Both the position numbers and the translations under genes were made by a program. Below, in pieces: positions 47,024-58,357 of a DNA stretch of 64,000 nt (positions are counted from its first letter, which is position 1; each line of letters begins with the position of its first letter). The notes beneath the pieces were generated by a model, which saw only the letters and a program-made list of their open reading frames with translations, did no database searches and was not told the origin of the DNA. The stretch covers positions 62,001 through 126,000 of the forward strand of contig JAJJXM010000027.1 in NCBI GenBank assembly GCA_024516155.1, written 5' to 3'. This DNA is from Pyronema omphalodes (Eukaryota > Ascomycota > Pezizomycetes > Pezizales > Pyronemataceae).

Positions 47024-48086
47024 CCAGCATAGTGAGCAAGGGCTGCTTCTTGTAGAGGGATTACCCGGCTATCGTGCACTCAGCACTAGACAATCAATCC
47101 ATCAATCTATTCGCTCACCACGCCACTTTGATGAATTTGGCTTCATATACATAGACTATAAATATTATCCAGTTGCTATAACGATAGTTTGCCCCGTAGA
47201 CGGACGACCGAGATTCTCTCAGATTTCATTGTAGGAGTACCGTACCAAGGGCTTGGCAAGCGAATATGGAAAGTACTTTGAAAATGCAGGCAAACGTCAT
47301 GCCCTCTTTGCTACATTTACATTTACATATATTCCCCATACAGGTCCTCCATCTTCTCACTGCTTGCCCAACTTCCCCACCACGCACCCCACTCTATCTA
47401 TACCTCCGAACTTCCTTCGTCTGAAATTACACTTCAAGAAATCTACATTTTCTTCCGTTGTACTACAGTCGACTGTATTGAAATTACTGCCTTCACCAGG
47501 TCTGAGCTTTCTAGAACTAGCACATCATATCGGCAAGCCTCATCTAGACTGCGGCGAAGTGATACAAACACACGAGAGTGCAAAATGGGGTGTAACCCTT
47601 ACGTTTTAGGTCATGCGCATAGGATCCCCTCACTGCTGCTACCCGAAAAACTATGTTGTTAATCACGACAAAGTGGGAGCAATCGGAATCTGACATCTGG
47701 CGGTGCATTTAAGTAATGTGTTCATGAACAGAGGTGCTAATATGGCCAGCCACTCGTTTTTACAGCCATATCATCCCTTTATGTCCTGCCTTTTGTTCAT
47801 CTCTTGAGTGGACAATCTGACCAGAAGCTTGAACGAACAAGAGGGTCAAAATTACCGGAAACGATAAGAAAAGATCCCCGAGGTACTGGTGCTACAATCA
47901 CACAGAAAGGTAAGTTCAACCACGAGGGGGTTTTAAAGAGTACAAACGACCCTTAACTATTTACGAAAGTTCACCAACTCACCTTTCTACAGCGCCATTG
48001 CTCAACATTCAATACATACGAACCGTACCGCATTCCCTTAAGCACCCTCTTCAACCGCCAGGCCCACACCAACTCTCACTACCAAC
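47024..48086. other. Intergenic, no supported gene
   Basis: Two weak forward ORFs (47001-47234, 47253-47609) without recognisable features; nothing else seen. Confidence 0.45.
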
Positions 48087-48482
48087 ATGGAGCTCTCCCC
48101 CATGGCCCGCCGCTCACCAAATGACACCGACTGCCCAGAACTCTGCCCGTATTATGTTGCCCCACCGCCGCCGTACATTCTCTACTACCCCGCATACAGC
48201 ACACATCCAGCCTACGCTTCATCTCAACCTACGCACTCAGCAACAATCCCCTACGCTGCCCTCATCGAGAGCGCAGACTCATCATGTCCGCTACCACCTT
48301 ACTCGCCACCGGATCCGGAACTACCCTGCTATAGTCCACCGATTAGCGAACTGATATATCAGGTGTTCATACCTTACGTCTGTCGCTTAATCATCAGTGC
48401 AGTGGCGGCATTTTGCATTTACGTTATTGTCAACTGGGCCGTGGTTGTCTTGCTATTACGGTTTTGGTATTTTCCATGCTAA
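48087..48482 (+). CDS. Hypothetical small membrane protein
   Basis: 131 codons. N-terminal 90 residues are Pro/Tyr/Ser-rich (CPYYVAPPPPYILYYPAY, CPLPPYSPPDPELPCYSPP). The C-terminus is strongly hydrophobic (LIISAVAAFCIYVIVNWAVVVLLLRFWYF), suggesting one membrane segment with a cytosolic Pro-rich tail. I do not recognise it. The PPxY-like pieces (PPYI, LPPYSP) are only suggestive of WW-domain binding. Confidence 0.4.
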   Translation: MELSPMARRSPNDTDCPELCPYYVAPPPPYILYYPAYSTHPAYASSQPTHSATIPYAALIESADSSCPLPPYSPPDPELPCYSPPISELIYQVFIPYVCRLIISAVAAFCIYVIVNWAVVVLLLRFWYFPC

Positions 48483-50854
48483 ATCACAATATGAGGCGCA
48501 TCATTGGGAAATGGGTGAGCCTGATGAGCCCAGGATAAGAGGCATGGGATCTTATGGGACTCTGTATATCTGGAGCTTAGTGGTTGGCTCCGGCGCAGTG
48601 CACGATAAAATGAATGGAAGGATACCACGGCTAATCTAATGAGGGATGAATATCGAAGGGAAAATTTATGGAGGAGAGGCTGGGTGGCGTTTAGCGTTAC
48701 GGCGGAGTGCATTTAATGCGGGGTTGTGACATAGCACATGAGTGAGATTTGGTAGAGAGCAGCAGATTACGTGGCTGGTGAGTCACAATTAGGAATTGAT
48801 GGAGAAGATAGTTGCGCTTGGATAGGTTGGTATATACTTGTTTTTGGCTTTTGGATGAAGCTAGAAACTTTTGAGTTGCTTTCTCTGGGTTGGTGTTTTG
48901 CAGGTCTGGGGAAGGTTTAAGGCGGTTGTGAGTGGCGCTACATTTAACCTCTATCGTGGCTGAAGAAAGTGTAGGAATGGGGTCCCAGACATGCGTAGGC
49001 GTATCTGCGAGGTTCAAGATGGCGATGGCATATGGATTTGTATATGAAGGACTTTTCTATCTATAGAGGCTTTTCTGCCAGTGACGGGATTGTAATTAGG
49101 AGAGACGGAGGGCATGTACCATACTTACCACGAACTTTTATGAGAACAAAAACACCAAGTTTAACAAAAAAAAAAAACTTTCGTATTGATTAATTCCTGC
49201 TAAGGATAATGCTCTATCGACTTACGTAACAGCAAGACAATAACATGGCTTATGATGGAACTAAAGCGCTTACGCAAAGTCTTGGATTTTGCACATAAGT
49301 CCGGTGTGTAGTTGCATCGACTTGAATTACTTGAAAGTAAAAATACCCCGTGGTACATTCACAATCTTATCTCGGACTGCAACATGCATCATGCAAGAAT
49401 TTACGCCACGTGCAAAACGTGCGCCGTGGAGGCTTATTGACATACTTATATAGGGAATCATCTTGGCGCATCGGTGTTATGCATCGAGATGTTTGTAGGG
49501 GATTTTTGTTTCGGAGAAACTTGGTTGGGGCTTATATAGTGAGTTGGTGTTGGAGAAATCGTGATCGTTGAAGATTTGAAATGACAAAACGGAGAAGGAG
49601 ACCGAGAAGGGGAGGGAGGAGGATGAGGGCGGCGGGGGGCAGGAGTAGGGATATTATGCACGTTAAAACGTGGGACGGGAAAGTGTTGATGTAAACCCCG
49701 GATCGGAGTGATGCAACTATTATAGGCCTAACTTGGTTAGGCTATATAATCTTACAGCTTTCAGTTTAATTATGACGTTATAGATATAGACATCTGCTGT
49801 TGTATCGTGACTCTTTATTTGTGGAGGATCAGATAATTGAGATTATTGAAGTTACTGCGTGGCGATAGTGGGGAGGTAAAGATGTAATATTGTGAATAGG
49901 TTTATCGCAGTTTGCTGTGCTGGGAAGGTGAGAGCTAAAGAAGAAAGTCATTCAAGTGAACGGAATTGCGGAATGGATGAAAGTTTGTAGCTGGAACTGA
50001 TATTCTCGCCTACACCGTGATTTACATAAAGGTAGAAGAGCTATGTGGAGAAAGTGGGATTGATAGCTGGGTTTTCTTGAGATGGCTGTACTCAGCTATT
50101 ACTGGTGATATCAGAGGGAGACCTATCTAGCTGAGTATAACCGTTGAAAATCATGGAGGAGAAACTATTGTTGTCTGAGTATTTAATGTATATAACATGG
50201 AACAGTGATATTTTGGGAAACAAAAAAGAAAGTTGTTACATCGTCAAGAAAAGATATATGAATATACGAGGGTAAGAGACTGGATTATCAAAAGAAATGA
50301 TGTTCCGATGCAAATAGAGACGTTGTGGTTAAGAGTTGACACGCCCTCAATCCATTCCCTCCATCCGTTGACGATGAATGCCCTCATAGCCAACAGTATT
50401 GGAACCTTATCACAATGTTCATTTTATTCCAGCAAATTCCGAACAGGTGGAATAACTATGCTCATTGCTTTCGTCTTATGTTTGACGGGGGGCTAATTGA
50501 CGGTGTGAGGTTACTCGCTATGCTACCTCCCGTTGAATCTTGGCCATACCGTTGATATGATTTGGCCGGAATCAAAGTTTGCGGGTGATATCCATACGAT
50601 GTCACTCGGTTCAAAACGCGCAGATATTCAGAGTTCTCTTTCTGGTCCTCAGCAGAGTTGATTCAGGCATACGGATGCCTCTCAGCATTCATAATAAACA
50701 AGAGAAAAGTAGCTTCAATCCAGAACAATTCTAGTTGTTCCGTTTCGGCTCTGTACTACTGTCTAGTTTAATAGTATTCAATTCCAATACTTTTTTGGTA
50801 TGCTTATAGACGACAGACTTGAGACGGGCTGCGATGTTTCGGACTCTCAATTGA
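48483..50854. other. Intergenic spacer before arm B
   Basis: AT-rich, with an A run at 49168-49180 and purine-rich GGAGGAGGATGAGGGCGGCGGGG near 49615. ORFs are short and unremarkable on both strands. No gene, tRNA or repeat recognised. Confidence 0.45.
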
Positions 50855-51175
50855 AGTTATTTACAGGGTTGGAATGCAATGGGATATTTGATTGGTTTAA
50901 CGATACTTATTTAGTTATGTAATTCGATAAATCAATTCTTGTTATAGGAGTGTAATGAATGTATTCATCTATCCGGAGAAGTTACAACAATACAGTGAAA
51001 ACAAAACATTACACAAAAGGAACGACAAAAGGTAATAACAGATAATAATAGACCCAGCCTATTAAACTTCACCTCGTCTCCTACATATTAAACCAAATTC
51101 AAACCAAACTCCATCCAATGCAATGCCTCAAAATGCAACTCCCCCAAAATACAAAGGCATCCAAATACAATTCCT

Positions 51176-51748
51176 TTAAGAAATCTGAATCTTCTTCGTT
51201 CCCCTCTTCTCCATCTTCGGCACCACCACCTTCAAGATACCATGCTCAAGACTAGCCTTAACCCGTTCCACATCAATATCCGACGGGAACCTGAAGCTCC
51301 TGGAGAACTCTCCCGTCGACCTCTCCGAAATCCAAACCTTCGGCCCAGCTTTTTCCTTCTCCTTCTCCTTCTTTTTCTCCGTCTCCTTCTTTCCCTCCGC
51401 CTTCTGATCAGCACTACCCTCAATCTTCTTCTGCTCCTCAGAGCCAGATTCAATCTCCTTCACCTTTCCCTTCTCGTCTCTCCATCCCTCCAAACTCTTC
51501 TCAACTCGTCCTTGGACTACCAACGTCTTGTCATCCGTAAACTCGATGGAGATGTTTTTCTTGTCGGAGACACCGGGGAATTCGCCTTCTAGGACATAGG
51601 AGTCCTTGGTTTCGTGGACGTCGAAGTTGGGTGAGAAGGCGCTGCGGGTTGTGGGCCGGTTGTTGGTGTCGCCTAGGAGTTGGAGGATGTCGGTGGGGAA
51701 GGACATGGTGGACTCGACTGGGTACTGGAAGCGCGGGTAGAACAACAT
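51176..51748 (-). CDS. Small heat-shock protein (Hsp20), copy D
   Basis: 190 residues, protein identical to copy C, 97.4% identical in DNA (15 silent differences in 573 bp). Domain layout as for C. The 5' flank keeps the TATA-like CATAAATAC (51965-51973, reverse strand) and the TTCGCGAA heat-shock element (52097-52104). Unlike C, a 0.3-kb MITE sits about 570-870 bp upstream of the start, so expression of C and D may differ. Confidence 0.96.
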   Translation of the reverse strand: MLFYPRFQYPVESTMSFPTDILQLLGDTNNRPTTRSAFSPNFDVHETKDSYVLEGEFPGVSDKKNISIEFTDDKTLVVQGRVEKSLEGWRDEKGKVKEIESGSEEQKKIEGSADQKAEGKKETEKKKEKEKEKAGPKVWISERSTGEFSRSFRFPSDIDVERVKASLEHGILKVVVPKMEKRGTKKIQIS

Positions 51749-52319
51749 TGTGTTTTTTTTTGTGTTTTGTTGTTTTGTTATTCGGTTGTTTGGTTTTCTG
51801 TTGTTTGGTTGTTGGTGTCGATAGTAAAGTGATGTTTTGTGATCTGAGATCGATTATCGTAGATAGAGTAGTTGCGAAGTGTAGAGCGCGAGAGTGTTCG
51901 TATGTGTATGCGGATATGACTTGATTTCTGAACTGATGATTCTTCAGAGTGAAAAACACCGGGGGTATTTATGTTTGCGATGGTGGCAGGTTCCTGAGTC
52001 GTTAGAAACCCGTGATATCACTCGTCGCTTGCTGTTGACTAGTGCCAAGACGTTAGGGTAGGGGTTTCTAGAGGGTTCGACTAGCTTCGCCCCAGATTCG
52101 CGAAACATCGACACGAGAGTGCACGCAACACAAGCAACACCAGTAACACGGACCAACCTATGAGATGTTGTACAATGTTGTAAGACGATGTGGGATCTTG
52201 TGTGACGATACGAATGTGATCTTCAATGCTCTCGAAGCTTCTAACCGCTTCAAGATCCTGTTTTTCGCATTCTATTGCAAGAAAAACACTGCGGAAAGCT
52301 GTCAGAATGTTATGAGAAT

Positions 52320-52619
52320 CGGGTTACTCAATGCTCGACACTTTCCGTCAACGAAAAACCGCTGACGGAAGTGTCGAAAACTGTCGGAAACTCTTCATCT
52401 GTCCCAAAACAGTTTAGAAAGTTGATGATCTGCATCGTAGTGCGGTCCTAGCCTCGCCCGTAGCCTTGCAACGGGTTTCCGTCAGTTTCCATCCCAGAGT
52501 TTCCGACAACACCACTCAAAGCTCACTTCTAACCCTGGTTCTGTCCCTCAACTCTCAGTGGCCGCAGAATTTCCGACAGATTTGTCGGATTCCGCTGCTT
52601 TTGAGCATTGAGTAACCCT
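52320..52619. mobile_element. About 300-bp TIR MITE in arm B
   Basis: Perfect 16-base terminal inverted repeats: GGGTTACTCAATGCTC at 52321-52336 and its complement at 52603-52618. Arm A lacks it and reads straight through (GAGAATATTCC, reverse of about 42291-42301), so the insertion is directly shown. Flanks fit a 3-bp target duplication AAT. A strong subterminal hairpin starts GACACTTTCCGTCA and closes with TGACGGAAGTGTC (52337-52375). TTCCGTCA/TTCCGACA motifs recur inside. Non-coding; family not assigned. Confidence 0.88.
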
Positions 52620-53099
52620 AATATTCCATATTGATCTTGAAGCTTTTAGAAATTAGATTCAAAGCCGGATTTTTGTTTTCTATCGTGCAAAGTATGATCA
52701 TGGCTGCCGTATGGTTGGGGTCATCGGTTATCACAGGTCGTGGCTATTGCGCGTGTTTGCTGCGCTTGTTACAGGTACTATGTGGCTACGCTCGGCCACG
52801 ATATTTCACGTGACTCATGTGGTGACCGTAAATTCGGGATACATGGTGATTTGTTGGGTTTTATCACTTGGCCTTGGACATGGGGATTCTCTTGGTCCAT
52901 TTTGAGTCAGCAGAAGAAAATTTCGCGATATTTGAATTCTTGACGTTTACACGAAACCGATCAGTTCGGAACTTCTTAGAAAGTGACTCCTGTTATTGGT
53001 AGAGTTGGGAGATATAATGGGGTATATGCAGATTTGATAGGGTGGACCCAGGTTCTTCCATGTCTAGTGAGAGTCCACAACACAAAAGGCAATAAGCGG

Positions 53100-53880
53100 A
53101 CGGCACAGGATGGAGGGGAAGAGGAGGAGTTGAAAGTTTTATTTGCTGATAGAAAGGGACATAACCACATATCTCTGTATCTCCTCAGGCTTCAAGCTTA
53201 ATCAGACATATCAGGCTTTGCTTCCCCCAAATTCCCTGGGGGATACTCCTTAGAACGTATTATAAGAGACAGTCACAAATGACGCAAAGCAAATAGCACT
53301 GGACAGAGAGGAGGAGATGGAGTTTAAAAGATTTGTTAGAAGCGCGATTTGCTGATAGAAAGAGACATGACGATATATCTCTGTCTCTGTTCGGGCTTCA
53401 ACCAGACATTTTAATCTGGGCTTCTAAGTTCTCCCAAATTCCCTAGGGATACTGCTTGGTGTGTATTGTAAAAGACAGTTACAAAAAACACAAAGCGAAC
53501 GGCACTGGACAAAGAGGAAGACGTGGAGTTAATACCAGTTATCATAAGTGTTATTTGCTGATCGCCGAGGTGGGAATGAGGTTGAAAAGATTTATTAATA
53601 GATTTATCCACTGATAGAAAAGGACATAACCACATATCTCTGCATCTCCTCAGGCTTCAAGCTTAACCAGCCATATCAATCCGGGCTTCCAAGTTCCCCC
53701 AAATTCCCTAATGGATACTCCTTGTCGCGTATTATAAGAGACAGTCACAAAAGACACAAAAATCACAAACCGAATGGCCCAAACCGAATGGCACAAAGCA
53801 AACGCCACAGGACGGAGTTGAAAAGATTCTATTCGACGTTTTATCCACCGACACAACCACAACCATACCTCCGTATCTCC
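53100..53880 (-). repeat. Degenerate satellite units of arm B
   Basis: About four diverged copies of the arm A unit in reverse orientation, recognisable by TGATAGAAAGGGACAT (near 53147, 53352, 53606), CTCAGGCTTCAAGCTTAA and CCCAAATTCCCTA. Shorter and more diverged than in arm A. Confidence 0.85.
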
Positions 53881-53904
53881 TCAAGCATCAAGCATCAAGC
53901 ATCA

Positions 53905-53975
53905 ATCTCAACCCTCCATATAAATCAATCTCAACCCTCCATATAAATCAATCTCAACCCTCCATATAAATCAAA
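53905..53975. repeat. 23-bp tandem repeat, three copies
   Basis: Three copies of AATCTCAACCCTCCATATAA plus three more bases, next to CATCAAG heptamers at 53880-53905. Confidence 0.85.
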
Positions 53976-54204
53976 CTTCCAACGGCCCCCAGCCGAATAC
54001 TCCTTATCGCCTATCGACATCGTTGCTCACAAGACACGGACTCAATATATCAACCAACATCTTTTCATCCGGGATTCCGTCCCGTATACCCTGTCGACTG
54101 CATGATACATGATACATGATACCTAGGTCCTGCTCGTCGATTTCTTACACAGTCAGCGCTTGAAGTATTTTCATTTCTTGCTACGTATAGGAAAATACTC
54201 CAGA

Positions 54205-54300
54205 GGAATTCGGATCCTGGATCCTGGATCCTGGATAACGGGGGCTGGATCCTGAATAACGGGGGCTGGATAACGGGGGCTGGGGCAATGGGGCAATGGA
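54205..54300. repeat. Short GGATCCT / GGATAACGGGGGCT repeats
   Basis: GGATCCT heptamer three times, then GGATAACGGGGGCT units with variants, ending in GGGGCAAT repeats. Present in arm B only. Confidence 0.8.
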
Positions 54301-54765
54301 TAATACATACACGCGGGAATAGAATTTATACCATACTACTGTACTGGGAAATCGGTATCTGGATTCAGGATATTGTAGTGTGGTTTTGATGGGTCATTGA
54401 TGGATGTGTTGTATGCACTGGGGTGAAATGTATGCTGTCTGGAAATTAGTGTGGACACTGAAGCATTTTACATGGAGATGTTGAGGAGATAATTCAGTAC
54501 GGTTTACGTATAGATGCTAGAGGAAAGATGGAAGAATTGATATTGATATTGATATTCATGCATCCATTAATCTGTATTCGATATACTTGCATAAGCCGTG
54601 CTGGTAGATAATTGGAGTAGAGGTTACATCATCGGGGTGTGCCTTAGACTGCGGATGGTTATCCATATCATGATAGAAAGAAAAAGAAAAACGGAAAGCC
54701 TAAAATCATCTTCACATATTATGGCAGCTTGGTATTAACGATAGTAAGACATATTCACATCATCG

Positions 54766-55027
54766 ACTTATAATTACAGTAATAATACTAAAGTTTTGAG
54801 ATTCCCGATTCTCGATTCTCGCTTCTCGATTCGAGGGTCGTGGATGTTATGGTTTTTGTTATGGTTTTTGTTATGGTTTTTGTTATGGTGTTTTTTTGGT
54901 ATATAAGTATCTTCTATTCCCATTTCCATTTCTATTCCTATTCCTATTCCTATTCCTATTTCAATCCTCATTCCCATTCTCCATCCCCCCCGCCCCCCCC
55001 CCCCCTTCTCCCCCTCAGTCCCCATCT
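54766..55027. other. Flank between arm B and RFC5, simple repeats
   Basis: Contains GTTATGGTTTTT repeats (54846-54890), TTCCTA hexamers (about 54925-54960) and a C-rich run (54985-55003). Confidence 0.7.
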
Positions 55028-58000
55028 CTAAAAATCCGCCATACCCATTAAATACCCCTCCAAAATCCTCATAAACTTCGCCACAAAAGCCTCCAGATGA
55101 AAAATGACCTTAGAACCGATATGTAGCCTATGTTCATAGAAAGCAGACCATTTTATTACATCTGCCTTTAGGGCGTCGTCGCATTTTGATATGAGGTTGA
55201 AGGTTAGGAGCTGGTGGGTGTTAGTTGGCTTGGTTTGGTTTGGTTTGAAGGAGGAGATGGGGGGGGGGGGGGGATAGGGAAGGGAGGAATGGATGGAAAG
55301 GGAGGGAGAGATGATGACTTGTTGATACACGGGTAAGGAAAGGAGGAAAAGAGGAATAGAAAGCACGGTGTGATAAGGTCTGCATATCCTGCCTTGTTCC
55401 TCGTATCTTGCGCCTCGTATCTTGTACCCCATATCTTCATGCCTTGGTCCCAAGCCGCATGCCCAATATCAACCGAGACCAAGCAGCAAAAAGAAGCCAC
55501 GAGATAGTTGCATTATGCATGATGCGAATCCCTCCGGTACCATATGCACCGCGGATCAAGTCCGACTGATGCCACGCGGGGACGGGGCCGATATCAGCAT
55601 CAGGATCAGGATCAGGCGATCCATGAGATACAAATATCCGGGACTGGTGATGGAGATATTTACCCCACTTCGCCAAATGGATGGTAGGGAATGAGATACA
55701 CGATAAGGCACAGAGATGCACAGCGATGCAAGGCAAGGCAAAGGTAAACCAAGGTAAATGAAAGCAGGCGATAGGCTTTGCATCCAAACAACAAAAAAAA
55801 AGAAAAAAAAAGAAGGGAAGCGGGTATAGTAAACAAATAACCCCAAAAACATACCTTCAAAATAACTGTAGCCGGAATACAATGAGTTAAAAGATCATAA
55901 AGTTTTGAGCGTACTTGCATAATCCTATTAATTTTCAGGTTGTGTTAGCTAAAACCCTCATCCGTATTCCATATTCCAATAAGCATATGCAGTATGCAGT
56001 AGTAACGTGATATGGTGGATCAAAATGCAATTCCAGCATAGCCTCATTGCATGAAATAGGCAAATATGCAAACGTGCAAATGTCAAAAAAGAAGAAAAAA
56101 TAAATAAAACAGAACACCCGCTCAATCTCGGTAAAATCCGTGTCAACCTTCGAGAACTCCAAATTCCAAGGCAAGGCATACCACCATATTTTCCAGAAGC
56201 AAAGGTGACCTCATCGATAGCAATCTCAATCATGAAACCACGAAATTACTCCCGTCGATCACTTTTCAAACCCACTAACCCCCCCGTCGCAACCCGCCAG
56301 CGTCGCGTGAGAATTTTTGCAAAACGGGAGATCCTCCGCATTTAGCGTTAAAAATTTCTAGCGCGGGGCTGAGCCTGGCTGGTTGCGCGGGGATAGTGTC
56401 CGCGGCCCGCTATGCCAGCAGCTAATTCAACCGCTGCCGAGACAACGACACACAGCTCCACACCAGCCAACTGCCAAAGACGCCTTGCATCACCAGCCAC
56501 AGGTGACTTTTCTTCACCAGAACCGAAAGAGAAAGCGGGAGATGACTGGTGAAGGAGACTTCTAAGGAGGTATCGGGCTTCAGAAAATAGAGGAGAGGTT
56601 GGATGAGGGGTGGAGGCAAGGTGTGATGGGAAATTTGGAACAAGTGGTGAATTGGGGGGATAGGGAGTTTAAGAAATAAAGGAATGGGTATTGTGGAGGA
56701 AAATATCGGCGCACTGGAGGAGGAACTCTGGGGATAATTTGAGGGTGGAAACAGTAACACAGGAGAATAATTTGATAAAATAAATAAATAAATAAAACGT
56801 ACCTTGCCGGCGTATGCTCCGCCAAAACTTCATCAGCAATTTGTGAGATAAGAGCTTCGTAGTCTGGTGGTGGAATCGGGGTATCATCTTTAACGATTTC
56901 ACTACGATAAAGTCAGCAGGAGTTTCCAGATATGAATAAGATTGTAGTTGCAGATCATGCGCAGCTGAGATTAGAGAAGCCTGGGAATGAGCTTGAGTGA
57001 GCATGCCGAGCAGTCAAATATCCGAAGAGCTGAACTAGAGCTGTCAAGAGCACGGCCTGGTGAGCTCGGCAGCTCAGCCTCATAGCTTGGTCTCCGCCCG
57101 TCTTTGCTGTCTTGGACAGCTTTCGACAAGCTCATGCCGTCCTCGGAGAGCTCAGCCTTGCAGTCTGGAGCTTGCTGGCGGCTTGGTTTCCAGCCGTCTT
57201 CGCCAAACTAATTCTCCCCAGGCCAGCTTTGATTCTGACCTCGCATGCGCAAGCCAAGGGCACTTACTTCTGGGCATAAACGGCCTCCAACATGAGCAGG
57301 GCCTTCCTTAGGTTTCTTCCGGAGTCTTTGGCGATGCGTCTTCCCAACGCTTCCCTATATTCCCGTCCCTCCAACCCGGCGGTGTACTTCAAAATCCCCT
57401 CAATCTCTCCTTCTGTTGGTGCTGCCACTCTCACCAGTAAAGTCCTAGACTTAATCGGCGGAATAATATTGGCCGTAGAATTTGCCACTAAAATTAACCG
57501 TAGATTGGGAGAATATTTCTCCATAGTCCTTCTCAAGGCGGCTTGAGCATCTCGTGATAGATACTCGGCCTCGTTGATGACGACAACTTTGAAACGTTGC
57601 TTAGCGGAGGTATCAACTTGTTGAGTTTGTGCGGTTTCTTTTAGAAGAGACTGAATTACGACTCGGTCGTAGGTTCCTACGTCGCTGGGGGTGATTTCTA
57701 AATGGTAATTTGAAGAGACAATGTTGAATTCGATTTTGCGGTTCGAGGTCGTGGTGAAGATACGGGAGTCGATGCGGATCTACGGACACGGGCACAGTCA
57801 GTATCGGGCCGAGAAGGCTATAGACGGGCCGAAAAGAGGCGGTGTAGGTGCATGGAATCGATGGCACAGATCCGGCAGAGACGGAAGGTGGGGCTCAGCA
57901 GGGGCTCGAATTTTTGTGTGTGGGGCACCGGAATAAGGGTCGGCTCGGACATGAGGGGGCAGTGTAGAGGCACGGGAACCGATATAATCGGTATAATAAT

Positions 58001-58357
58001 TTGCGATCGGAGGTGGCAGAGCAAGTACCTTTTCGGCACCGGGACCGTATAGCTCCTTCAGCGTAGCGACAATGCGGGTCTTTTTTCCAGCACCTGAAGG
58101 GCCATAGATTAGGAGGTGTGGAAAGTCACCGGAGTTTGCCTGTTTTGTTTGTTAGGTTGTGCTTGCGACACGAGTTACATAACGCGTGATGGAATTTTCG
58201 TGAACATACCAGCGCCTTCAATCGCTGTGAGAGGTCCTCATGATACTGTCATTCCCACATTACGTCAGCAATTATTTTTATTTATTTTGTCGTACAAGAA
58301 ACATACGTGTAGGGCCTCAAGGCTTCGTGGTCTGTGTTTATCGACGAGTAATGGCAT
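55028..58357 (-). CDS. RFC5: Replication factor C subunit, yeast Rfc5 / human RFC3 type
   Basis: Clamp-loader subunit that helps place PCNA on primed DNA. Seven exons, read downwards: 58357-58307, 58245-58210, 58139-58029, 57779-57268, 56901-56803, 55924-55855, 55210-55028. Together 1062 nt, 353 residues, phases consistent, the normal family length. It starts [22 protein letters not shown]. The phosphate loop [11 protein letters not shown] is intact. Walker B is degenerate ([10 protein letters not shown]), normal for this subunit. The SRC arginine-finger motif [16 protein letters not shown] follows, then [21 protein letters not shown]. The collar domain ends [38 protein letters not shown]. 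Introns 5 (878 nt) and 6 (644 nt) are unusually long and contain poly-A/T and poly-G tracts. Confidence 0.95.

Larger units (their letters stand above)
50855..54765 (-). repeat. Arm B of large inverted duplication
   Basis: Reverse-orientation counterpart of 38745-44035. It carries Hsp20 D, a private 0.3-kb MITE in the promoter-side DNA (52320-52619), about four degenerate satellite units (53100-53880), and the empty site of the Mutator-like MITE (about 54680-54692). The 3' flank is single-copy where arm A has two tandem copies. Its outer part agrees with the far copy of arm A and its inner part with the near copy, suggesting collapse by unequal recombination or a copy made before arm A's duplication. 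Confidence 0.9.

Noticed and set aside
38745..54765. RIP (C-to-T) as the cause of divergence between the arms
   Set aside because: The differences I read include transversions and indels in both directions, and the coding copies show only silent changes rather than C-to-T clustering; a proper count could change this.
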